A stretch of DNA of 8,534 nucleotides from Bdellovibrionales bacterium (GTDB taxonomy: Bacteria > Bdellovibrionota > Bdellovibrionia > Bdellovibrionales > Bdellovibrionaceae), in NCBI GenBank assembly GCA_027320785.1, contig DAHVKR010000037.1, positions 1-8,534 on the forward strand. Direction: 5' to 3'. Below the pieces are notes generated by a model. The model made no database searches and was not told the origin of the DNA. It saw only the letters and a program-made list of their open reading frames with translations. Shown here in pieces: positions 1 to 5,812 of this stretch. The stretch's first letter is position 1. The number at the start of each line of letters is the position of its first letter. A program made the translations under genes and the position numbers.

Positions 1-765
1 AATAAATACACCGTTTGCCTTTCGTCTCAAGTGGGTTGCGCTATGAACTGCGCTTTTTGCTATACAGGTAAACAGGGCTTCACTCGACACTTGCAGCCTC
101 AGGAAATCGTAGGACAGTTTTTAGGGGCCCAAAAGTGGCTTTCAGAAAACAGGCCTCAGGATGATCGTATTTTAAATGTTGTTTTTATGGGGCAAGGGGA
201 ACCCCTACATAATTTTGACTCTGTTAAAAAAGCAGCCGAAATTTTAATATCACAAAATGGTCTCAGTTTGGCGGATCATAAAATTACAATTTCAACGTCT
301 GGCTACTTGCCTGGTTTACTCAGGTGGAAAAATGAAATGCCTCATGTTAATATTGCTCTTTCTTTGCACTCACCTTTTGATGAAAAAAGAAGCCAAATCA
401 TACCTATTAATAATAAATACCCACTTCGAGATGTATTGAATGCTCTAAATGAAATTCCAATAGGAAAAAAAAGGTTCATAACCTACGAATATTTGATCAT
501 TCGAGATTTTAACGATGGAGTGGAGGATGCCCATGCAACGGGTCGACTTTTGCAAGACACGAGGGCATTCATCAATTTGATTCCTTTCAACCCATTTCCT
601 GACTCAGCCTTTAAAAGACCTTCTGATGAAACGGTTTTGAAGTTTAAAGAAGTTCTTGATCAGTATCAAATACCCACCACGATTCGATCCACAAAAGGGG
701 ATCAGATTTTAGCCGCTTGTGGACAACTCAACACGCTCTCCACATCAGAAAAAAAGAGAAAATAG
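1..765 (+). CDS. rlmN: RlmN-type radical SAM rRNA/tRNA adenine C2-methyltransferase (5' truncated by window edge)
   Basis: The reading frame is open from base 1, so the true start lies outside the window; 254 residues are visible. RlmN methylates C2 of A2503 in 23S rRNA, and in some bacteria A37 of tRNAs, in the cytoplasm using two SAM molecules. Visible hallmarks, numbered from base 1, are the 4Fe-4S motif CxxxCxxC at C13, C17 and C20, and a cysteine at C6, seven residues earlier, matching the family's first catalytic cysteine (C118 in E. coli). A GQGEPL SAM-binding motif, an STSG segment, ALSLHSPFDEKR and the C-terminal AACGQL follow; C240 in AACGQL matches the methyl-carrying cysteine (C355 in E. 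coli). Both catalytic cysteines are therefore present. About 110 N-terminal residues of a roughly 350-380 aa family member are missing. Cfr is the alternative, but the AACGQL ending favours RlmN. A 48-bp gap with only a weak hairpin leads to the M23 gene, so co-transcription is possible. Confidence 0.93.
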   Translation, partial: NKYTVCLSSQVGCAMNCAFCYTGKQGFTRHLQPQEIVGQFLGAQKWLSENRPQDDRILNVVFMGQGEPLHNFDSVKKAAEILISQNGLSLADHKITISTSGYLPGLLRWKNEMPHVNIALSLHSPFDEKRSQIIPINNKYPLRDVLNALNEIPIGKKRFITYEYLIIRDFNDGVEDAHATGRLLQDTRAFINLIPFNPFPDSAFKRPSDETVLKFKEVLDQYQIPTTIRSTKGDQILAACGQLNTLSTSEKKRK

Positions 766-813
766 AGATGATTCTTTCTTCCCAGAAAGGGTGAGGAGTG
801 GAATAATAATCGC

Positions 814-2103
814 ATGAATATAAAAAATGTGAAACCTAAGACTCTTCTTATTGTGCTTGGAGTTGTGGCAGTATTGGGTATTTTTTCGTACTACTTGTTA
901 CTGTCGTTAGAACCTGAAATTCCCGTGACGGAAAATGTAGAGCTTCCGCCGCGTCCTCAAATGAGCGTAGAGGAAATGTATCCGTATGTTATTAAGGCTA
1001 AATCAACGCTCTCTTCTAACTTGCGAGCTTTGAATGTGTCACCGCAGGATATACATGATATTGTTGTAGCAGCAAAGCCGATCTCAGATCTTCATCGAAT
1101 TAGACCTGGAACTCGTTATCAAATTTCAAAAGGGCCCTTGTCGGAAATTAGTTTTAGACTATCTGTCAGTGAGGTCTTACATCTTAAAAAAGAGGCGACA
1201 GGCTGGGTCGCCCACAAAGAGACTGAAGAGATTGATACGAAGCTTGTCTCTTTTGCGGGGACTGTGGACTCGAGTCTTTGGAATTCGGCAGAAGAAGCCA
1301 AAATGGATCCTAATATTATTTCAGATTTAGCAGAGATTTTTAGCTGGCAAATTGATTTTGCTCGTGAAGTTCGAATTCATGATAGATGGAGACTGACTGT
1401 AGAGCAAAAGTTGATCAAAGGTCGCCCTATTGGTTGGGGAGATATTGTTGCAGCTGAGTATGAAAATGCTGGTGAGTTACACACGGCCATTTTATTTAAA
1501 AGGGCCAATGGAGAGTCTGGGTACTATTCTCCGGATGGTTCTTCCTTGCGTCGAATGTTTTTGAAAAGCCCGATTAAATTTGCTCATATAACCTCTCGAT
1601 TTTCTCGTAAAAGATTTCATCCGAGTTTACACATCAACAGACCTCACTTGGGGGTTGATTATGCGGCTCCCATCGGAACGCCGATTCGTTCTGTTGGGGA
1701 TGGAACAGTAGTCGTCGCGAATTGGGCAGGCGGGGCCGGAAGAATGATTAAGATCCGCCACAATTCAATTTATACAACAGCCTATAAGCACCTCAGTCGA
1801 TATGCTTCTTCGATTCGAAGAGGGGCTCGAGTTAAGCAAGGACAAATTATTGGATATGTTGGAACGACGGGTCTTTCAACTGGACCCCATTTGCACTTTG
1901 AATTTTATAAATCCAATCAGTATGTGGATCCCTTAAAGGTGAAGTTTCCAGCGGCAGATCCTGTTCCGCAAAATGAAATGGCGGAATTCAAAACTCAGTT
2001 GCCTGAGCGACTCTCAAGTTTACCTTCGTGGGATTCTGCTCGTATTGCTCTCAGGGGAACGGCATCACAGGACCAAGAGAAAAATCAAACAGTACGCTTT
2101 TAG
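814..2103 (+). CDS. Membrane-anchored M23 (LytM/MepM-type) peptidoglycan endopeptidase
   Basis: The 429-residue protein has one N-terminal hydrophobic anchor (about residues 9-31) after a Lys-rich start, so it should sit in the inner membrane with its body in the periplasm. Residues about 53-103 (VEEMYPYV through IRPGTRYQI) resemble the OapA/LysM-like N-terminal domain of MepM/ShyA-type endopeptidases. A second beta-rich region follows to about 255. The C-terminal LytM domain (about 256-376) carries the full zinc set: H278 and D282 in HLGVD, H361 in HLHFE, plus the catalytic-type H326 in YKHLS. This family cleaves peptide cross-links in peptidoglycan during growth, division or remodelling; the exact bond cannot be read from sequence. 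A tail of about 50 polar residues follows the domain. GAGGAG at 793-798 is the nearest ribosome-binding-like site, rather far (15 nt) from the ATG. The 3' end overlaps the convergent gene at 2100-2726 by 4 bp. Confidence 0.93.
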   Translation: MNIKNVKPKTLLIVLGVVAVLGIFSYYLLLSLEPEIPVTENVELPPRPQMSVEEMYPYVIKAKSTLSSNLRALNVSPQDIHDIVVAAKPISDLHRIRPGTRYQISKGPLSEISFRLSVSEVLHLKKEATGWVAHKETEEIDTKLVSFAGTVDSSLWNSAEEAKMDPNIISDLAEIFSWQIDFAREVRIHDRWRLTVEQKLIKGRPIGWGDIVAAEYENAGELHTAILFKRANGESGYYSPDGSSLRRMFLKSPIKFAHITSRFSRKRFHPSLHINRPHLGVDYAAPIGTPIRSVGDGTVVVANWAGGAGRMIKIRHNSIYTTAYKHLSRYASSIRRGARVKQGQIIGYVGTTGLSTGPHLHFEFYKSNQYVDPLKVKFPAADPVPQNEMAEFKTQLPERLSSLPSWDSARIALRGTASQDQEKNQTVRF

Positions 2104-2726
2104 TAAGATTTTGGTTTGAATTTGCTTTGAACGAGAAACCGAAGACCAACAAAGAAGCCATAATGATTTGATTTTTCATGATCATGAGGTGTCAGTGCGA
2201 CTGCGTAACGAGCCTCTGTAATCAGATCAAATTTTTTCCACTGCCAAATTTCTGCTTGAGCCGCAAGATCAAAGCCATATTCAGTGTTATTATGGGCAGA
2301 GGTAAGGGGTGCGGAATCGGGGGGAAAATCGTTGCGAACGACACGAATAGGCCCGAGAGGATACTCTGAGTAGAAACCAATAGAAAAAGAGTAGCGCGAA
2401 GTAATCCACCTTTTATATCCCATTGTGACGTGAATAATCTGGGTAAGCTCTTCAAGATAAAGATTATCGCGACTTCTGAGAAAGCGTTTGTTTAAATGGA
2501 ACAGAGCTATTTCAAGAGACTCCGTTTTATTTAAATCTCCATTCACAATAAGTCCCCCATCTCCCATCCATGGGGAGGATATTCGAGAAGGGACTCCACT
2601 GAAATCAGTTTTATAAAAATAAGGGCCTAGCGTGGCCGTGACATTGCCTTCTTCGGGTTGATAGGCTTGTACTTGAAGACAAAATAAGCTGAAAATAATA
2701 ACTAATGCGGATGAAAATAGCCTCAT
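2100..2726 (-). CDS. Exported hypothetical protein, probable small outer-membrane beta-barrel
   Basis: The 208-residue protein is not assignable to a named family. It starts with a clear Sec signal peptide (MRLFSSALVIIFSLFCLQVQA, likely cut before YQPEE at residue 22). The mature part is rich in alternating polar and aromatic residues (YSFSIGFYSEYPLG, YGFDLAAQAEIW, HYGFFVGLRFLV), the pattern of transmembrane beta strands, and ends in an aromatic residue (Tyr), as many outer-membrane proteins do. An outer-membrane barrel of roughly eight strands is the inference. No clear Shine-Dalgarno site precedes the ATG. It is divergent from the exported gene at 2792 across a 65-bp gap and convergent with the M23 gene, whose stop it overlaps by 4 bp. 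Function is unknown. Confidence 0.75.
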   Translation of the reverse strand: MRLFSSALVIIFSLFCLQVQAYQPEEGNVTATLGPYFYKTDFSGVPSRISSPWMGDGGLIVNGDLNKTESLEIALFHLNKRFLRSRDNLYLEELTQIIHVTMGYKRWITSRYSFSIGFYSEYPLGPIRVVRNDFPPDSAPLTSAHNNTEYGFDLAAQAEIWQWKKFDLITEARYAVALTPHDHEKSNHYGFFVGLRFLVQSKFKPKSY

Positions 2727-2744
2727 GAGTGGAGCTTAAGGTTG

Positions 2745-2756
2745 ATCATAAATGAT
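2745..2756. promoter_or_regulatory. 12-bp palindrome between two divergent exported-protein genes
   Basis: The sequence ATCATAAATGAT is an inverted repeat with 5-bp arms in the 65-bp gap between the divergent genes starting at 2726 (-) and 2792 (+). Read on the minus strand it contains TATGAT, one base from the -10 consensus, 19 nt upstream of the ATG at 2726. No good -35 was found for either direction. It may be a promoter element or operator shared by both genes; this is weak evidence from position and symmetry only. Confidence 0.25.
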
Positions 2757-2791
2757 GTACAACTAAAAAATTGTGACTCAGCTGGAGTTAG

Positions 2792-3760
2792 ATGATTTCA
2801 AGTCGCGGGATATTTCGATTAGTACTTCTTGTGTCAGGAGCTTTATTGCTCTTGGCTCAGTTTGCCTATGCGATTGAAGATGAAACTGTTGAACCCTTTA
2901 ATAAGCAACCCAGGCCAAGTGTTGAGAAGAGGCTGATTCAGCGTAATATTGAAATATCCGATTGGTTTGATAGCGTCGCCAATGGCTTAGATCTTTTTAT
3001 GGTCGGAAGAAGGCTGACTAAGGAAAAAAATAAAACCCGAGTAACTTTAGAAAACACAACTTATACGTTTGAAGGGCAAGGGCCCGTTAATAGAACTAGC
3101 GTTGGTATTTATCCGCGTTTCCCGAATTTAGAGAAGTTTTTGGCTCTAAAGTTTACTTCATATGATGAAAAAGAAAATCAGAGAAAATCCATACAAAGTT
3201 ACTATGACCCTAATTCGCGTAAAGAAAATTATGGGGCTACGGTTGCTTGGTATCAGCGTTTTGGGGGAATTAGAACCTCATTTGAGCCCCGCATAGACTT
3301 GCAAAACAAGCTTAAGGTGTCTCATTCGCTTGCTTTTGATACTTATGCTCGATTTAAAAATGTCGAAATTAAACCGAAGTTTGAAATGTATGCAAGTGCG
3401 ACGCGAGGACCTGGGCTTTACCAGGGTCTCAACTGGAACTTTATTTTAGGTCGAAGGTGGAATCTCACTTTTTTAAATGAAGGCGACTACACAGATCGCA
3501 TTCGCACTTATAACGTTAATAATGGAATCGTCTTAGGTCAGATTTTAAGTGATAGTGAAACACTCGCGTATTCTTGGATATTTAATTCAAATAATCGCAG
3601 CAACTACCACTTAGAAAACTATATACTTTCAGTTTCCTGGAATCGGATAATTTACAAAAGAGTGCTCGATTTTACACTAACACCCTATTGGAGATTTGAT
3701 CGTTCTAATAACTTCAAAGGAAAATCGGGAGCAGTTTTTAATTTAAGAGTGATATTTTAA
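2792..3760 (+). CDS. Exported hypothetical protein, probable outer-membrane beta-barrel
   Basis: The 322-residue protein has no recognised family. The signal peptide is clear: a basic n-region (MISSRGIFR), a long hydrophobic core (LVLLVSGALLLLAQF) and an AYA cleavage site after residue 27. The mature protein has many short alternating strands rich in Tyr, Trp, Phe and Arg (for example GATVAWYQRFGGIRTSFEPRI and LDFTLTPYWRFDRSNN). It ends in NLRVIF, and a C-terminal Phe is the classical BAM recognition signal of outer-membrane barrels. It is therefore inferred to be an outer-membrane barrel of 12 or so strands. GGAG at 2784-2787 lies 4 nt before the ATG. The gene is divergent from another exported beta-rich gene and is followed by a hairpin terminator that begins inside its last codons. 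Confidence 0.78.
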   Translation: MISSRGIFRLVLLVSGALLLLAQFAYAIEDETVEPFNKQPRPSVEKRLIQRNIEISDWFDSVANGLDLFMVGRRLTKEKNKTRVTLENTTYTFEGQGPVNRTSVGIYPRFPNLEKFLALKFTSYDEKENQRKSIQSYYDPNSRKENYGATVAWYQRFGGIRTSFEPRIDLQNKLKVSHSLAFDTYARFKNVEIKPKFEMYASATRGPGLYQGLNWNFILGRRWNLTFLNEGDYTDRIRTYNVNNGIVLGQILSDSETLAYSWIFNSNNRSNYHLENYILSVSWNRIIYKRVLDFTLTPYWRFDRSNNFKGKSGAVFNLRVIF

Positions 3761-3775
3761 AAATCACTCCTTTTT
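3747..3775 (+). terminator. Rho-independent terminator spanning the ends of two convergent genes
   Basis: GAGTGAT (3747-3753) pairs with ATCACTC (3763-3769), with further A/T pairing inside the loop, and is followed by C and then five T residues (3771-3775). It suits termination of the rightward exported-protein gene ending at 3760. The right arm also encodes the end and stop codon of the leftward gene ending at 3764. In the leftward direction no good T-run follows, so it is mainly a plus-strand terminator. Confidence 0.6.
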
Positions 3776-3958
3776 GAGTGGGCAAGTATTAATACCAAGA
3801 ATTGAATAGAGTGGACAAATTCCAAAAATGCCGGTCAAGAGTGGTACAAGTCCAATATAACCCCATGGAGTTTGAGGGCCAGCGAAGACTATAGAAAGAA
3901 GAAAAATACCTAATATAATTCGAGCAACGCGGTCCCATTTGCCAGTGTTAATTTTCAT
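3764..3958 (-). CDS. DUF2892 / YgaP-like small inner-membrane protein
   Basis: The 64-residue protein matches the pattern of the DUF2892 transmembrane domain, found alone or fused to rhodanese as in YgaP. It opens with MKINTGKWDRVARIILGI, has a first membrane helix at about residues 12-26, a short PWGYIGLVPL turn, and a second helix leading into TGIFGICPLYSILGINTCP. The family's two conserved cysteines are present (C48 in CPLY, C59 in TCP). Such proteins often lie near sulfur or redox genes, but their role is not firmly known. The start is certain: AGGAGG (plus-strand 3966-3971) lies 7 nt before the ATG. It lies 57 bp downstream of the 120-residue gene at 4016-4378 in the same direction with no terminator seen between, so the two may be co-transcribed. 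Confidence 0.88.
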   Translation of the reverse strand: MKINTGKWDRVARIILGIFLLSIVFAGPQTPWGYIGLVPLLTGIFGICPLYSILGINTCPLKKE

Positions 3959-4015
3959 AAAATCGCCTCCTGTTTATAGAGCCTCATTTATCTGTACCCC
4001 TTAGGGTTAACACGG

Positions 4016-4378
4016 TCAATGAAATGTCAAAGAGTGCGTTCCATTCTGCAGGCACTTGATCATTTCAGGTGAGAGCTCTTCATGGTACAGACCATAAGAT
4101 TCGATAAAGACCCCTTTGCAGCTACCGTTTTTATTGGCAATTGCATAGAGAATACATTGGTCGTCAGGATCAGAAGTGTTTTCAAAACGCATAAGCGCAT
4201 CAACGACTACGTCTTTTGGATATATTTTAATAGCACCAGATTGACACTCAAAATGGTCGTATCTCATAACGAGATTTTCAGTATATCCTCTTGATTCCAT
4301 ATCACGAAGTCTTTCTGGAAGAGCGAGCATAAAGCCAGTTCCTGCTTCAAGTTCATCTTGTGAATTGATGATGGTCAT
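4016..4378 (-). CDS. Small soluble protein of an uncharacterised conserved family (often mislabelled PRPP synthetase)
   Basis: The 120-residue protein has no signal peptide or membrane segment. From memory, the core (RGYTENL at 30-36, then ALMRFENTSDPDDQCILYAIANKNGSCKGVFIESYGLYHEELSPEM) matches a family of roughly 100-residue proteins common in Bacteroidetes and some other bacteria. Those have a GYT(E/D) motif, a RFEGMSNPDD-like motif, a YAI strand and a KGV..(D/E)(A/S)YG.Y motif. Database entries often call them phosphoribosylpyrophosphate synthetase, but there is no PRPP-binding loop and the length is far too short, so that name should not be used. Function is unknown. An AAGGAGG site (plus-strand 4384-4390) 5 nt before the ATG fixes the start. 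It probably heads a two-gene unit with the DUF2892 gene. Confidence 0.82.
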   Translation of the reverse strand: MTIINSQDELEAGTGFMLALPERLRDMESRGYTENLVMRYDHFECQSGAIKIYPKDVVVDALMRFENTSDPDDQCILYAIANKNGSCKGVFIESYGLYHEELSPEMIKCLQNGTHSLTFH

Positions 4379-4397
4379 AATGGCCTCCTTTCCTGAG

Positions 4398-4403
4398 AGT
4401 ATA
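4398..4403 (-). promoter_or_regulatory. Possible -10 element (TATACT) for the 120-residue protein gene
   Basis: On the minus strand the hexamer TATACT lies about 20 nt upstream of the ATG at 4378 and just upstream of the strong AAGGAGG site. It is close to the TATAAT consensus, but no convincing -35 box is found at 16-18 nt. The call rests on position and one hexamer only. Confidence 0.25.
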
Positions 4404-4433
4404 GCCCAGGCGGGAGAAATAAAAAATAGAGTC

Positions 4434-5660
4434 TTATTTGACTTTTGGCAGGCTTCGAATTTCTCGTGTGATAAGGCTGTAGACCTCTGAGGTGTTGTCT
4501 AAATTCATAAAGTGATCAGCCTGCGGATCCTCTAGAAAGACCAAGCTGTTTCGAATCTCAGCCTGCTTGAGGCGCATATTAAAATCCATTAGTTGAGCCA
4601 TGGGAACAACTTGATCGTCTCTGGCGCCAATAACTTGTACATCTACATTAACGGGTGGAATTTCATGCGTTCTATCCAGTAAATCAAGAGAGCGATTTCC
4701 CTTTGTTACAAGCAAAGTCACTTCAGCCTCAATGTCCACAAGTTTTTTCTCGTCCTCTGTCAGAGATCTATGAACGTATTTTTCCAGGCGATTGCGGAAG
4801 TACTGAGTGAAATTCTTTCGAAGTGAAATTTCGAGAGCGGGATCCGTAAGGGTGTCGATGAATTTTTGTCCACCCCAACCAATTTTGAAGTAGTCAGTAA
4901 AATATTGCGTCGTTCGATTGGCATTAATAAAGAGCTCGAAGAGTGGATCAAAAACAGAGTAGATTGACTGAGCATCAGCTCCTGCCTTCACAAGTTGTTT
5001 GGAGGTTTCTTGGAGCATAATTTCAGGAGTGAAGGCCGAGTCCGACCAAAACTTATCAATTCGTGAAACATAAGGCGCTAGCATGTGAATTGAAAGAAGG
5101 CGAGGTGATTGGGGAGATTTAAGTTTACCGTCTTTTTTCATTAAATAAAACTTATGAGCTAGGGCATATGCAATTCCACCACCATGGCTATGTCCGACGA
5201 TGTGAAAACGCTTAATTCCCTTATCTAAAATGAGATCCGTAATGTCCTTCACGTTGTCTTCAGGTTGGAAGCTCTCTGGAAATTGCGAAAGATTTTTTTC
5301 CATCATGACTTCGAGGGTTTTTTTGAGTGTATATCCATGGCCTCGCAAATCGACTAATAGAACTCCATAACCATCATCCAGAAATTTTCTGGCAAGAGGG
5401 TACATCTTTTCCATATAGTCACCAAGACCATGGAGTAAAACGATGGTCTCTTTATTTTCAGTACGTGGTGGAACAAGTTGATAGGCCATTTCAAGACCAG
5501 GTAGATTTTTAGACTTAAAATATTCGATATGATCAAAGGATAGAGGGACTGTCTTAAACTTAGACAGTGCCAAGAGGGCTTCGCAATAAGGATAACGGGC
5601 TTCTGCGAGGGCAGAAAACATAAGAACTAGAATAAGTGTAAAAAGGCATTTTAATTTCAT
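4434..5660 (-). CDS. Exported alpha/beta hydrolase (lipase/esterase-like)
   Basis: Starting at the ATG at 5660, the protein has 408 residues and a signal peptide MKLKCLFTLILVLMFSALAEA, probably cut near residue 21. A TTG at 5678 would add six residues ahead of the signal. The alpha/beta hydrolase fold is clear: oxyanion-region LLHGLGDY, LLVDLRGHG, the nucleophile elbow GHSHGGG with S158, the acid probably D349 in GARDDQVVP, and the base H383 in ADHFMNL. All three triad residues are present. About 190 residues separate the nucleophile from the acid, longer than in a minimal fold, implying a sizeable lid or cap. The substrate is unknown; lysophospholipase or esterase activity is a guess from the LHGLGD and RGHG pattern. 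It should act in the periplasm or outside the cell. Neither start has a good Shine-Dalgarno site. Confidence 0.88.
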   Translation of the reverse strand: MKLKCLFTLILVLMFSALAEARYPYCEALLALSKFKTVPLSFDHIEYFKSKNLPGLEMAYQLVPPRTENKETIVLLHGLGDYMEKMYPLARKFLDDGYGVLLVDLRGHGYTLKKTLEVMMEKNLSQFPESFQPEDNVKDITDLILDKGIKRFHIVGHSHGGGIAYALAHKFYLMKKDGKLKSPQSPRLLSIHMLAPYVSRIDKFWSDSAFTPEIMLQETSKQLVKAGADAQSIYSVFDPLFELFINANRTTQYFTDYFKIGWGGQKFIDTLTDPALEISLRKNFTQYFRNRLEKYVHRSLTEDEKKLVDIEAEVTLLVTKGNRSLDLLDRTHEIPPVNVDVQVIGARDDQVVPMAQLMDFNMRLKQAEIRNSLVFLEDPQADHFMNLDNTSEVYSLITREIRSLPKVK

Positions 5661-5699
5661 ATAGGAGGTGTGATTCAAAAATCAATCCCAGTGAAATAC

Positions 5700-5712
5700 A
5701 ATCTGTTAGATT
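5700..5712. repeat. Small inverted repeat upstream of the hydrolase gene
   Basis: AATCT-GTT-AGATT forms 5-bp arms around a 3-base spacer about 40 bp upstream of the hydrolase ATG at 5660. It lies where a promoter or operator would be expected, but no matching -35/-10 pair was recognised. The evidence is symmetry only. Confidence 0.2.
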
Positions 5713-5755
5713 TGTGATGCAGAACTTTTGACAGGTCTCAAAAAATGGCGCCCAT

Positions 5756-5771
5756 TAGAGTGCGCACTCTA
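5756..5771. promoter_or_regulatory. Perfect 16-bp palindrome, candidate operator
   Basis: TAGAGTGCGCACTCTA is a perfect palindrome with no spacer, lying between the protease terminator and the hydrolase gene, 96-111 bp upstream of the hydrolase ATG. With no loop it is better suited to binding a dimeric protein than to forming an RNA hairpin. A less perfect symmetric element, ATGGCGCCCAT (5745-5755), abuts it. It could regulate the hydrolase, or extend the termination region of the protease transcript. No regulator gene is visible nearby. Confidence 0.4.
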
Positions 5772-5803
5772 GAAAAGGGTTCCGCCGCGGCGGCGGAACC
5801 CTT
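5771..5803 (-). terminator. Strong GC-rich Rho-independent terminator of the trypsin-like protease gene
   Basis: A 12-bp perfect stem (5775-5786 paired with 5792-5803: AAGGGTTCCGCC / GGCGGAACCCTT) encloses a five-base loop. In the leftward direction the stem runs directly into TTTTCT, the U-tract expected of an intrinsic terminator. It lies 9 bp beyond the stop codon of the protease gene. Read rightward, no T-run follows, so it acts on the minus strand. Confidence 0.85.
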
Positions 5804-5812
5804 AATGGAAAA

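Noticed and set aside
774..789. CTTTCT/AGAAAG hairpin after the rlmN stop
   Set aside because: It is a six-pair, mostly A/T stem with no T-run after it, so it is not a convincing terminator.
2178..2455. Two overlapping short frames, one on each strand, inside the 2100-2726 gene
   Set aside because: Both are shadows of the gene with the signal peptide and beta-strand pattern, and neither has its own start signals.
4420..4442. AAATAA/TTATTT inverted repeat at the end of the hydrolase gene
   Set aside because: The arms are all A/T and partly coding; there is no GC-rich stem with a following U-tract, so termination here is not supported.
5663..5717. AGGAGG on the plus strand followed by a 15-codon GTG frame
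   Set aside because: Spacing to the GTG is only one base, the peptide is very short and featureless, and the bases are better viewed as the leader of the opposing hydrolase gene.
5728..5733. Perfect TTGACA on the plus strand
   Set aside because: No TATAAT-like hexamer lies 16-18 bp downstream, and no rightward gene follows before the opposing protease gene.
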